64,000 nucleotides of DNA from an uncultured Monoglobus sp. (lineage in GTDB: Bacteria > Bacillota > Clostridia > Monoglobales > Monoglobaceae), in the NCBI GenBank assembly GCA_947630505.1, contig CANRHV010000005.1, positions 1 through 64,000 of the forward strand, in the 5' to 3' direction. This document shows positions 46,898 to 56,699 of this stretch, piece after piece. Every line of letters starts with the position of its first letter. Position 1 is the first letter of the stretch. The position numbers and the translations under genes are program-made. The notes under the pieces are model-generated. The model did not search any database. It saw only the letters and a list, made by a program, of their open reading frames with translations, and was not told the DNA's origin.

Positions 46898-46971
46898 CAT
46901 AACATTTGGCTAACCGTTTAACGGTTCCCTTTTGTGCGATTGGGGATCGCATTTGGGCGGTTCCCTTTTGC
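46857..46971 (-). ncRNA. Putative type I antitoxin antisense RNA (~115 nt)
   Basis: Minus strand promoter TTGACA-17 nt-TATAAT (46978..47006) fires toward the toxin 3' end; RNA ends at the shared hairpin. Confidence 0.6.
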
Positions 46972-46977
46972 ATTTTT

Positions 46978-47006
46978 ATTATATATCATCATTTCAGTTT
47001 TGTCAA
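46978..47006 (-). promoter_or_regulatory. Consensus sigmaA promoter for the antisense RNA
   Basis: TTGACA AAACTGAAATGATGATA TATAAT on the minus strand, exact consensus with 17-nt spacer. Confidence 0.85.
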
Positions 47007-47161
47007 GGAATTTTTAACTATAATCAATACCGGTCACATATTTTAATTCGGATTTAAACATTTCTTAGACATATTTTTCAAAAAAATAAAAATAAACTAT
47101 AGACAAAATATTTCATTTGTGATATAATAGGTCATCATATGATATAAACGGAGGTTGTGTT

Positions 47162-47443
47162 ATGAAAAAAGCGTTCATTTCCGCCGCGCTGTTTTGCGCC
47201 GCACTGTGCGCGCATTTGACGGCGTTCGCCGCGGACAGCGTTCTCCCCGACGATCCCGCGGGGCGGTGGGAATTTTTTAAAGCCAATTATCACGGCATGC
47301 CGACCGGCTTTAAGGTCTGCCTTGTGCTGATCGTACTGCTGATCGCCGCGAGCGCGGTTTATTACAAATTCTCAAACAGATCCGAAAACAAAAATGACGG
47401 CGCGGAGCCGCCGGAGAAAGGGGCTGACTCAAATGGCGAATAA
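47162..47443 (+). CDS. Small secreted/membrane protein
   Basis: Signal peptide MKKAFISAALFCAALCAHLTAFAA plus one TM segment; upstream promoter TAGACA-17-TATAAT and SD GGAGG; overlaps the next start. Confidence 0.6.
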   Translation: MKKAFISAALFCAALCAHLTAFAADSVLPDDPAGRWEFFKANYHGMPTGFKVCLVLIVLLIAASAVYYKFSNRSENKNDGAEPPEKGADSNGE

Positions 47444-48683
47444 AAAATCCGGCAGAGCCGGCTCGATACCCGGCTACATATACGCGCTGGACGGCGTGAG
47501 GGCCGTGTCGATCATGCTGATATTTATATTCCACAGCTGGCAGCAGTCGTGGATAAGATACCAAATCGCCCTGCCGAACGGCAAAAACCTTATAAATCTG
47601 GACCTGATCCAACGCTACGGCTTTATCGCCATAGACTCGCTGTTTGTGCTGAGCGGCTTTTGTCTGTTCTACCCGGTGGCGAGAGCGATGTTCGGCGAAA
47701 CAAACCCGATAACCCGGAAAACCTTTTACAAAAAAAGAGTACTGCGCATAGTTCCGGGCTATTGGCTTATGCTTATAATACTGCTTTTTGTTCCGGCACT
47801 GTCCTACACGACCTACGACATCCACTCGGCGTCGGACCTGTTTAAGCACTTCGGCTCCCACGCGGTATTTCTGCACGGCCTCAGCTCAAAAACGGTCGGC
47901 AGCACTATATCCACCGCCTGGACCCTGCCCATAGAGGTGGGATTTTATCTGATATTCCCGCTTATCGCGATAGTGTTTAAGAAAAAACCTGTGCCCGCGT
48001 TCCTCGGACTGTTTGTCATAAGCCAGTGCTTCAGGCTTTTCTGCGCCTTTAATCTCGGCACCGGCACCGAAATACAGGCCATACCCCTGGGATATCTGGA
48101 CGTTTTCGGTATCGGAATGCTGAGCGCCTACTTTGTGGTGTACGCCAGAAACAAGCTTGACATGAGCCGCCTCAAATGGTTTATGACGGCGCTTTCGATA
48201 GTCTGCCTGTTCGCGGTGTACCACTTTATAAAGTGGATGGACCTGAACGTCGTCAGCGGCGTCGACTCCGTCACGTACTTTCGCTGGTTCTTCCGCGAGA
48301 TACTCTGCGTGATCTTCGCGCTGTTCCTGTTCTCGGCGACCTTTTCGATAGACCTCTGGAGCAGAAGGATACTCGGAAACAAATTCTTTGTGTTCATATC
48401 CGCCATCTCCTACAGCTTTTATCTGTGGCACCAGAATATCAATATTTTCCTGAAAAAGATCAACGTTCCGTATACAACCGTAAATCCCGTTATGAACGAC
48501 CGCGCGGCTATGGACGGATACGTGCTGCTCGGTATAGTGATCTCGCTGGCTATCGCCGTCGTCTCGACCTATCTTATCGAAATGCCTATCGCGAAGCGAG
48601 GCCTTGTCGGCTATTTTAAAAGCATAATAAATGGCGCGAAAGCCGCGCCCCAAAAAATAAAACAAGCGCTCAAAAACGCTTAA
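47433..48683 (+). CDS. Acyltransferase family 3 (OafA/YrhL-like)
   Basis: YALDGVRAVSIMLIFIFHSWQQS, DSLFVLSGFCLFYPVARAM, multi-TM. Confidence 0.92.
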   Translation: MANKKSGRAGSIPGYIYALDGVRAVSIMLIFIFHSWQQSWIRYQIALPNGKNLINLDLIQRYGFIAIDSLFVLSGFCLFYPVARAMFGETNPITRKTFYKKRVLRIVPGYWLMLIILLFVPALSYTTYDIHSASDLFKHFGSHAVFLHGLSSKTVGSTISTAWTLPIEVGFYLIFPLIAIVFKKKPVPAFLGLFVISQCFRLFCAFNLGTGTEIQAIPLGYLDVFGIGMLSAYFVVYARNKLDMSRLKWFMTALSIVCLFAVYHFIKWMDLNVVSGVDSVTYFRWFFREILCVIFALFLFSATFSIDLWSRRILGNKFFVFISAISYSFYLWHQNINIFLKKINVPYTTVNPVMNDRAAMDGYVLLGIVISLAIAVVSTYLIEMPIAKRGLVGYFKSIINGAKAAPQKIKQALKNA

Positions 48684-48719
48684 AGTTATCAAACTCTCAA
48701 AGAGACAGGAGATGATCAA

Positions 48720-49529
48720 GTGGGTCAATTTATCGGTCATATCGGCGGTTTTTTCATACTGGCCGCCGCCGTTATGATTGTCGGAATATTCTTTTGGGAA
48801 TCGGGGCTTGTCAAAGACAAGCGCTCGGTCATAAGCGCGGGCAAAACCGCCGCTTTCGCTGCCGCGATAGGTATGGTGTATTATTTTTTCATGGCGTACC
48901 TGAGAAATATTTTCGGCGGGCAGACCAACTTTTTTGACTTCGGAAAAATATTCACTTTTTTCGGAACGGACAAACTGCTCGGTTTATATCAAACGCCGAG
49001 CTTTAAGGAGAGCGTTTCGGGGCTCAACATGCCGCTGTTTATATATCTCGCCCACTTTGTCGGCGGCGCGGTCTTTAAGCAATACGCGGGCTCCGCGCTG
49101 TTTATGAATTTCCTCGCCGCGGCGGGCGGCGCGGTCTGCGTCGGCAGCCTTGCGCGTGATTTTTACGGCGGCAAAGGCGCGGATACGGCCGTGTTTGTAA
49201 TATTTTCTCTGCCGTTTGCCTTCGCGCTGTTTATGCCCGCCTGCTTCGGAATAGTTTTCGGTTTGGCTGCATCCGCGGCGTACGCGCTTTATAAAAAGAA
49301 AACGGTTCTTTATGCCGTCCTTGCCGCGGCCGCGATCCTGACCTCAAAGCTCGGACTTTTGACGCTGCTGTTTCCGCTTATTGCGAAAATACCCGCGGCT
49401 GCGGATTTCGCGCAAAAAATCCCGAAACTCAAATTTTTCAAAAATCCGTATTTCCGCTTGGGAATATTGCTGCTTGTCTTAACGCTCAACGGATTTGTTA
49501 TACTGCTTGCGATGGGAGGTGCGCTGTGA
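48720..49529 (+). CDS. Hypothetical multi-TM membrane protein of glycan cluster
   Basis: GTG start, several TM segments, translationally coupled to the following mannosyltransferase-like gene. Confidence 0.65.
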   Translation: MGQFIGHIGGFFILAAAVMIVGIFFWESGLVKDKRSVISAGKTAAFAAAIGMVYYFFMAYLRNIFGGQTNFFDFGKIFTFFGTDKLLGLYQTPSFKESVSGLNMPLFIYLAHFVGGAVFKQYAGSALFMNFLAAAGGAVCVGSLARDFYGGKGADTAVFVIFSLPFAFALFMPACFGIVFGLAASAAYALYKKKTVLYAVLAAAAILTSKLGLLTLLFPLIAKIPAAADFAQKIPKLKFFKNPYFRLGILLLVLTLNGFVILLAMGGAL

Positions 49530-50671
49530 TGGACAATTCGGCCGTTCAAAAAATTTCCGCTCGGCGGCTCGGCAGCCTGAGCGACGACAACAAAGGCGCC
49601 GCGAAGGTGTTTTTCGCCGCTGTCGCGAGCAGACTGCTTCTGTTCGCTCTGGCGTACGCGGGGCTGCGGCTTTTGGGCTCAAACCCCACATTCACAAAGA
49701 TGTTCGCCGAGTCGGGCGATGTTCCGCATTACTTGTATCTGGCGGAGCATTGGTACGCCTCGTCCGGCGAGAAGGCGAACCTGCTGGTGTTTTATCCGTT
49801 TTTTCCGATCTGTGTCGCTCTGTTCAGAGTGATATTCAGGAGCTATATCCTGTCGGCGATCATCGTGTCATACCTGTCGTTCGGCTTGGCCTCGGCGTAT
49901 TTTTACAAGCTGCTCAAGCTTGATTACGACGACGAAAAGACCGCCTACGGCCTCGTAGGATTTTTCGCCGCGGTGTTCGGAGTGTTTTTCATAAGCGCTC
50001 ACACCGAAAGCCTGTTCGTGATGCTGATCGCCATGGGACTTTACTATATGCGCAAAAAGAACTGGCTCGCCGCGGGCGTCATCGGATTTTGCGCGGCGCT
50101 CACCAAAACACAGGGCGTGCTGCTGTTTCTGCCCGCCGCGTATGAGATAGTCGTCGGCGCGCTCAAAAACAAAAAGTTTTATAAAAAATCACTTTTCAGT
50201 CTTCTGATACCTTTCGGATTTGTCTGCTATCTGCTGCTTAATCTGATATACGGCGGAAGCTGCTTCAAGTTTGTCGAATACGAGGCGGCGGCGCCCTGGT
50301 ACAACACCTCAAAGTGGATCGCCGACGGTATCGCAACCAGCTACTCGACCGGAATATCGCACTTTTCGTTGTCGATGATCATATACTGGCCGCAAATACT
50401 CATGTTTTTCATAGCGGTGGCGGCGATATTCGTCGGAGCCAAGACCAAGGTCCGCACATCATATCTGCTGTTTATCGGCGCTTATGTGGGCGCCACGTAC
50501 TTCCACGGCTGGATGCTCTCGGGCGGAAGATATGTTTCGTCCTGCCTGCCGCTTTACGTGATATACGCGTCGATCGAGAACAAATACGTGAAAAATATAA
50601 TCCTGCTCATCGAGGCGGTTCTGTGCTTCGCGTACGCCGTGCTGTGGATGCAGGGCCAGGCGATCATGTGA
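49526..50671 (+). CDS. PIG-V-like mannosyltransferase family membrane protein (GT-C)
   Basis: YLYLAEHWYASSGEKANLLVFYPFFPICVALFRVIF; FISAHTESLFVMLIAMGLYYMRKKNWLAAGVIGFCAALTKTQGVLLFLPAAYE. Confidence 0.82.
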   Translation: MMDNSAVQKISARRLGSLSDDNKGAAKVFFAAVASRLLLFALAYAGLRLLGSNPTFTKMFAESGDVPHYLYLAEHWYASSGEKANLLVFYPFFPICVALFRVIFRSYILSAIIVSYLSFGLASAYFYKLLKLDYDDEKTAYGLVGFFAAVFGVFFISAHTESLFVMLIAMGLYYMRKKNWLAAGVIGFCAALTKTQGVLLFLPAAYEIVVGALKNKKFYKKSLFSLLIPFGFVCYLLLNLIYGGSCFKFVEYEAAAPWYNTSKWIADGIATSYSTGISHFSLSMIIYWPQILMFFIAVAAIFVGAKTKVRTSYLLFIGAYVGATYFHGWMLSGGRYVSSCLPLYVIYASIENKYVKNIILLIEAVLCFAYAVLWMQGQAIM

Positions 50672-50694
50672 CACAATAATATAAGGAGTAAAAA

Positions 50695-52269
50695 ATGCGT
50701 AAATTTAACAACATCTTTAAACGCGCGCCGCTTGTAAAAGCAGAAACGCCGACAGCCGCGGCGCCCGACCCAAACATTAAATATAGACTTCCGATCTCCG
50801 CTAGGCGCTTGAAGTTTTGGGCGTTTGGATTCATATACCTCGGGATCATAATATTCGCCGCAGGCTTTTTCAAAGCCGTATACGCTGTCCTTTTTTTGGC
50901 AGTTATCGCCGTTTGTTTTGTGAGCCTGATCCGCCGCACGCAAAAAAACGAAGTGTTTTATCTCGATTTGCGCTCTGCTGCCGCAGCCGTTTTGTTTATA
51001 GCTGCGTTTCTTATACTCAGCGGACAGCTGGGCCTGTGCAAGCAGTATCAGGATTGGGCGCTTAAAAACGCGCTGCTGCGCGACTTGACGGAGCGCAAAT
51101 GGCCGATATACTACAGCGACGGCTCGGCTCTTTCGTATTATATTATACCTTTTCTCCCGGCGGCTCTGGCCGGCAAAATCACGGGGAGTCTTAACGTCAC
51201 GCGTTGGGTTTTGTTTTTATACCTTGCGGCCGGCTTGCTTATCTCATACTTATATCTTGTAAAGGTCACAAGGTCCGACACGGCTTTAAAACAGCTTTTT
51301 GTGATACTGGCGTTTTTGCTTTTCAACGGTTTTGAGGATCTTCGCGCCGCCACCCTCGATCTGTGGTCGGCTCTTCGCAAAATATGGGAACCGGACTTCG
51401 TCAAAGCCGGCATCACAATAGGATTTACATCTGTTTATAAATCATTTTTGGGGCCTTTTAACCAATCCGTTATCGGGTATTTGGGTATGCTCATTGTCAT
51501 GGATGATGACATGGATTTGGGGGATTCTCTGTTTTTGGGAGTCGGAGCGCTGCTCTCCAGTCCGTTTATGACAATTATTATGGCTGTAGTGTGCGCTGTC
51601 AAAACTGTCGTTTTTATTAAAAATAACCTCCGCGCAAAAATGATCGCGTCCGAATTTTTGACCGTTCATAATATGCTGGCTCTCGTTGTGATCCTTCCCG
51701 TTTTTGTCTTATTTATATGGGGAAATATTACCCGAGAAAAGCCGGACGTTCTCAGCTTTAAAATGATAAATTATTCCGGCAATTGGTATCAGTATGTTTG
51801 TTTCGTTATAACCGAGGTTGGGCTGTTCTTTATTCTTATGCTGAGCAGATATAAGCGCGATCCGTATTTTTACGCTCTGTTCATAACCACGGCTGTATTG
51901 CCGCTGTTTCAGTACGGATTGTATAACGATCTTTGTTCCAGAGGAACCACGGCGTGTATAGTGGGGATATTTGTTTTGATCGTGCGTATGCTGCATGAAC
52001 CGAAAACGAACCGAGAGAGCAAGACCCGCGCCGTGGCGCTGTTGCTGATGATGTTGCTTGTCAGCGGCGAAACGCTTGCGCTGTGCCGCGACTCGGCTCT
52101 CGATTTTGCAAAGTCCGCCGCAGACGGGAACAAAATAGCGTCTTCGTGGCTTGACACTTATGTGACTCTTGATGATATACAAAAATTCAACGAGACCGAT
52201 TTAATATATAACTTTTTCTCACCAAACGCCAAAGATGAGCAGTTTTTCTTTAAATATCTCGCGAAATAA
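50695..52269 (+). CDS. Multi-TM membrane protein, GT-C-like
   Basis: 524 aa, many TM segments; DWALKNALLRDLTERKWPIYYSDGSALSYYIIPFLPAALAGKI parallels the 54893..56533 protein. Confidence 0.7.
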   Translation: MRKFNNIFKRAPLVKAETPTAAAPDPNIKYRLPISARRLKFWAFGFIYLGIIIFAAGFFKAVYAVLFLAVIAVCFVSLIRRTQKNEVFYLDLRSAAAAVLFIAAFLILSGQLGLCKQYQDWALKNALLRDLTERKWPIYYSDGSALSYYIIPFLPAALAGKITGSLNVTRWVLFLYLAAGLLISYLYLVKVTRSDTALKQLFVILAFLLFNGFEDLRAATLDLWSALRKIWEPDFVKAGITIGFTSVYKSFLGPFNQSVIGYLGMLIVMDDDMDLGDSLFLGVGALLSSPFMTIIMAVVCAVKTVVFIKNNLRAKMIASEFLTVHNMLALVVILPVFVLFIWGNITREKPDVLSFKMINYSGNWYQYVCFVITEVGLFFILMLSRYKRDPYFYALFITTAVLPLFQYGLYNDLCSRGTTACIVGIFVLIVRMLHEPKTNRESKTRAVALLLMMLLVSGETLALCRDSALDFAKSAADGNKIASSWLDTYVTLDDIQKFNETDLIYNFFSPNAKDEQFFFKYLAK

Positions 52270-52277
52270 AATATAAT

Positions 52278-52348
52278 GCGGAGCCGAAATTGTCAGTTCG
52301 CTTGATATTTTCAGAACTTTCAATTATATCGGCTCCGCTTTTTTTACC
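52278..52348 (+). terminator. Terminator between convergent membrane protein genes
   Basis: GCGGAGCCGA (52278) ... TCGGCTCCGC (52329) followed by TTTTTTT. Confidence 0.75.
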
Positions 52349-52378
52349 TTATCGGATTTCTTTCATTCATTTTTCATG

Positions 52379-53572
52379 TTACTCGACATTCTTTGAAACG
52401 GCGTCGTTTTCCGTTATGTTTGCTCTGTTATTCTTTTGTTCGTTATTTTCCGGCGTCACAGACTGTGGTTCCCATATGTTAAACGCAGAATCGACTTTGG
52501 CAAAAAACGGGTCAAGCCTTCCCAAAAGAGAGAAGATCGGCTTTTCGACCAATATCATTCTCATCCTGTCGATAACGCTGCAAACAGCATATATTATTAC
52601 CGCCGAGAGTAATCCTCTCAGCAATATATTCCATCCCGATGATATGTCCACCGTCCCGGTCTTGAGCCATTTTGTCCATACATAACTGCGCAAAACGCCG
52701 TTGTCGTGAATCAGGTAAACACCGAAAGCGCTCGCCGCGATATAGTTTATCACTCGGTTCTTGCCAAGGTCAATATTTTTGAAGAACATAAATAAAGAAA
52801 CAGATGACAAGAAAAGGAAAATAAACTCATGATTTATCGGAATGTTAGCGCGGGTTTCGAAAAATTTGCTTCCCTCTCTGCCAAGCTTCATAAAAATTAT
52901 CAGGCACGCGCATTCCGCCGCGAGAGTCAAAACAAAACCCGCCATTGACACAAGCCTGTTGTCAAGTATTTTTATCGAAAACCTTTTGATATATCCGGCT
53001 GTAAAATACATAAATATGAACCATGAGCCGAGATTAAACAAAACTCTCTGCGGCGCCGCAAAAGTCAAAACCGACATGCCGACCAACGAGATAAACAAAA
53101 CGATGATAAGCGCCGTATATCCCTTTTTACTCATGCTTTTTATAAGATAATTTAAAAAAGGTGATATAAAGCATATAAATACATACACGACAGCAAACCA
53201 CGCCGCGTTGAAAGTGATCGGAAAAAATGCCCGCAGCCATGTCGTATAATCATACTTTCCGTGCAAACAGAACTTTCCAATCAATATAAATATCACGTTG
53301 TAAAAGAAAACCTCAAACCATATTCTGAGCGTCCTTTTCAGACTGAATTTTGTGTCGATCAAAAAATACGAGCTTATAAGCATAAATAAATTTACACCCA
53401 AAGCACCGCCGATGTAAAACAACGTGCCCACAATTCTCACATATAATCCATATCCGTGAATATTGCCGTAAATTCCGCTATGGCCGATAAAATGGCCAAA
53501 CATAATCATAAACATCGAAATAATGCGCAGCAACTCAAAATTCGATTGTCTCACCTTTTTAGTCGTTTTCAT
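52379..53572 (-). CDS. Acyltransferase family 3 membrane protein
   Basis: RQSNFELLRIISMFMIMFGHFIGHSG; SYFLIDTKFSLKRTLRIWFEVFFYN; multi-TM. Confidence 0.92.
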   Translation of the reverse strand: MKTTKKVRQSNFELLRIISMFMIMFGHFIGHSGIYGNIHGYGLYVRIVGTLFYIGGALGVNLFMLISSYFLIDTKFSLKRTLRIWFEVFFYNVIFILIGKFCLHGKYDYTTWLRAFFPITFNAAWFAVVYVFICFISPFLNYLIKSMSKKGYTALIIVLFISLVGMSVLTFAAPQRVLFNLGSWFIFMYFTAGYIKRFSIKILDNRLVSMAGFVLTLAAECACLIIFMKLGREGSKFFETRANIPINHEFIFLFLSSVSLFMFFKNIDLGKNRVINYIAASAFGVYLIHDNGVLRSYVWTKWLKTGTVDISSGWNILLRGLLSAVIIYAVCSVIDRMRMILVEKPIFSLLGRLDPFFAKVDSAFNIWEPQSVTPENNEQKNNRANITENDAVSKNVE

Positions 53573-53611
53573 ATCACAAATCCTCCCTTTAATGCCGCCG
53601 CGCGATCGTCA

Positions 53612-54871
53612 TCACGCGAACCACTTCAGCAGATATCCGACGGTTCCGACCAGGTTTATGCCGAGACCCCAGAAAAACAGCGGATACATCAGTTTTGTAA
53701 TATCATATTTTTCGCTCTTTATCATAAGCGCCAGTCCGAGCAGGGCGGCGGGTATCATATCGACCGTGTAGCGGTTTCCGAACTGCGAGCCGCCAAGCGT
53801 GCGGTGGAGGCACAAAAGGCACATATGCAGCAAAATAAGCGCGGTTATCGTCCACAGCATAGGATTTTTCGCGTTTGTCTTTATGTCTTTTACAAAATAT
53901 ATCAGATACGCCAAAAATATCGGGCTGATAAGCCAAAAGGCGCAGCCGTTGAATTTGGGAAACTCAAGAATACCGCTGTCGCTCCACGACGGCAGATCGA
54001 ACATATGCTTGATATTTTCCGAAAAATACGCGATATTGAACTGTCCGTTTTCGTTCTGATACGAGAACTCGGGCAGATAGTTGTGCCCGAACTCAAACGG
54101 GTTTCCGAATCTCGCGGCGTTGAGGACCATGAGAACGATACCGACGCCGAGCGCCGGCGCGGCCCACCAAAGGTGCTTTTTCAGCGCCTGCGCGAGCGTT
54201 TCGCCCTCGGCTCTTGTGTAATCCAGCATCAGCCACAACACGATCGGCAGATACACGATCTGAAGCGGCCTTGAGCCGAACGCCAGCGCCAGCAAAAACA
54301 GCGGCGCCCATCCGCATTTTCGGCTCATGTTCATCGCGAAATAAAACGCCATGACCGTGAACGTGAAAGCGCAGGTCTGCGCGATATACCAAACGCCGCC
54401 GCTGAATCCGAAATGCAGAAAGTTTCCGCCGATCGTGGCAAACAGCGCGAAAAACACCGCGATCCCCGCGTTTTGCTTTATGTTGTAAACCAGCTTGTAG
54501 GCGTAAAGCGCGCCGACAATACCGATTATCGTTGTGATGAGATTGTCGGGCACTGTTTTCATCCACGCGAACGGCAGCAAAATAAACGAGGGCACGGGAG
54601 GAAAGCTGACAAAATATTTGCCGTTGTATATCGCGAGCTCCAGATAAGGATAATCCTGACCCAGGTCAAGATGCCCGCCGAGCCAGCGGCGCGCCTGCAG
54701 CACATAAGACATATAGGGCGACTCGCCCAGAATGCTCTGCTCGGTGAACGCCCAGATCACGCAGTAGCACGCCAATACCGACAGAACCACCGCTATCCCG
54801 CCGAGCCACAAATTTTTATTGAGCTTTTTAAGCCCGTCAAATTTTTTCAAATCAACTTCTTCCGTAGGCAT
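53612..54871 (-). CDS. GT-C-like multi-TM glycosyltransferase
   Basis: 419 aa; ARRWLGGHLDLGQDYPYLELAIYNGKYFVSFPPVPSFILLPF, ALAFGSRPLQIVYLPIVLW. Confidence 0.7.
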   Translation of the reverse strand: MPTEEVDLKKFDGLKKLNKNLWLGGIAVVLSVLACYCVIWAFTEQSILGESPYMSYVLQARRWLGGHLDLGQDYPYLELAIYNGKYFVSFPPVPSFILLPFAWMKTVPDNLITTIIGIVGALYAYKLVYNIKQNAGIAVFFALFATIGGNFLHFGFSGGVWYIAQTCAFTFTVMAFYFAMNMSRKCGWAPLFLLALAFGSRPLQIVYLPIVLWLMLDYTRAEGETLAQALKKHLWWAAPALGVGIVLMVLNAARFGNPFEFGHNYLPEFSYQNENGQFNIAYFSENIKHMFDLPSWSDSGILEFPKFNGCAFWLISPIFLAYLIYFVKDIKTNAKNPMLWTITALILLHMCLLCLHRTLGGSQFGNRYTVDMIPAALLGLALMIKSEKYDITKLMYPLFFWGLGINLVGTVGYLLKWFA

Positions 54872-54892
54872 AATATCCTCCTAAATAATGAC

Positions 54893-56512
54893 CTAATCCG
54901 ATTTTTTACAAAAGTATTTATAAAAATTAGACTTCTTGTAATTTTTTGCCAAGAAGTTACCTCCGCTCACCGGACCGCTTTCATCAAAATGTTTCATGAT
55001 CTCGCTGTAAGGTGTGCTGATAGTTGAAAGAACTTCGCGTTTTATCTCTGTCGCCGGAGTAAATGTTCCTATCATAAACACGATAAGCGCAACGATAAGA
55101 TATTTTTTATGTCGCATACAGTTGTTAAACGTCCCGTATTCGCCCCATTCCGGCAACTCGGCCATTATCACATGTATAAATGTGATACAGATATATATTA
55201 AGCCGGGAACAGAAACGCGCATTGAAATATCCGAACTGAACCCGATTCGAACCAAGGGAATGAACAACAGCGAAACGCCCATACCGATGAGTACAATATC
55301 GGGTTTTTTACGTTTGAGGATCAACGCTATATAGATCCACGCCTCCAATATGACAAACATAAAATACACAATTAAGAATTTTCTGTCATCGGCGGTGAAA
55401 CTGCCGCTGAAAAGACTTTTAACCTCATTTAATGTTCTGAGTCTACCGCCCGCATCGCCCGCGTCGACCGTTTTGGCAGCGTTGGCGGCGTTGGCCGCAG
55501 CGCTCGTGGAAGAAGAGATCTCGACTATGGCATTAGAGCTGTAATACAGCAAATACACAGGCGCAACCGCCAACATAGCTAAGACATTCTGAACGGAAAA
55601 CAAATCACGGAAAAACTCTCCGATTTTTTTGCTTTTTACCGCGACGCAAAACGCCGAAACTGTTTTAAGCGCGCACAGAATAATTATTCCGATCATTGGC
55701 AGAGGACCAAAAGGCGCGGATAAAATGCCGTACATGGCGATGTTTTTCAGCTTTTTCTCATTCATGATCAAAAGAACCAATATCCACGGCACTATCACCT
55801 GATTAAATACCCAATACAAGCACGTCATATTAGAGCTGTATTGAAAACACCAATTCGCCCACCATTCAAGGTGCATACTATTATTAATAAACGACAGTTT
55901 TTTATTATATAGAATACCTATAATATCCAAACCGCTGAAAAACATAAACATCAATATCGCGATAAAAACTCGCTTTCTCTTTCCGGTATTTGTTATCATC
56001 GCCACCAATAAAAACACTATAAAGCAGCCAAAACTGCTCCACAGCAGCAGCGCGATATTTCCGACAATATACGCAAACCGCGTGCTTCCCGAAATAAATA
56101 ACGCAATTTTTCCAAACAAAGCCGGAACGATCCAGTGCGCAATATAGTAGCACATCAACGTGTTTCCGTTATCAAAAGTCACCGGCCAGTCGTAGGATAT
56201 GATATTCTTAAAAATCGTGTTCCGCGCCACGTGATCGGCCGACTGATGCACAAACCCGCCCTGTCCGGCAAGCAGACACCACACAAACGCTATCGCGGCT
56301 ATAATGATTATTTGCGTTTTTGAAAGAATTATCGACTTTGCCTTACCGTCACGGTGAGAGGAGTTTTTTATAAAAAAGAACATTGACGCCGCGGAAAGCG
56401 CCGCCAATATAATCGCGCTTACAATACTCAACCAGCCGATATAGAATATCACAACCGGCACAAACGCGTAAAGCACCGCTAAAATCTTAAGATTTTTATA
56501 CCCTATCTTCAT
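54893..56512 (-). CDS. Multi-TM membrane protein, GT-C-like
   Basis: HQSADHVARNTIFKNIISYDWPVTFDNGNTLMCYYIAHWIVPALFGKIALFISGS; paralog-like to 50695..52269. Confidence 0.7.
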   Translation of the reverse strand: MKIGYKNLKILAVLYAFVPVVIFYIGWLSIVSAIILAALSAASMFFFIKNSSHRDGKAKSIILSKTQIIIIAAIAFVWCLLAGQGGFVHQSADHVARNTIFKNIISYDWPVTFDNGNTLMCYYIAHWIVPALFGKIALFISGSTRFAYIVGNIALLLWSSFGCFIVFLLVAMITNTGKRKRVFIAILMFMFFSGLDIIGILYNKKLSFINNSMHLEWWANWCFQYSSNMTCLYWVFNQVIVPWILVLLIMNEKKLKNIAMYGILSAPFGPLPMIGIIILCALKTVSAFCVAVKSKKIGEFFRDLFSVQNVLAMLAVAPVYLLYYSSNAIVEISSSTSAAANAANAAKTVDAGDAGGRLRTLNEVKSLFSGSFTADDRKFLIVYFMFVILEAWIYIALILKRKKPDIVLIGMGVSLLFIPLVRIGFSSDISMRVSVPGLIYICITFIHVIMAELPEWGEYGTFNNCMRHKKYLIVALIVFMIGTFTPATEIKREVLSTISTPYSEIMKHFDESGPVSGGNFLAKNYKKSNFYKYFCKKSD

Positions 56513-56699
56513 ATTTGTTCCGTCCTTTTTCAAAAATTAAACACGTGACACATTATATCAAATATTTTTTGCGATGTCAACAGTAATTAAAATGTCACGA
56601 ATTCTGCCTTCAATCAAAAATACCATTTTGAAAAGGCCGCTATGTCCGTCAATATTCTCGTCTCCGATCATTCCGCCGTCATAATCGCATATCAAAAAA

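Noticed and set aside
46767-46973. 68-aa minus-strand ORF at the type I TA locus
   Set aside because: Overlaps the antisense RNA/terminator; no SD; the opposing 24-aa hydrophobic ORF plus promoters is the more coherent reading.
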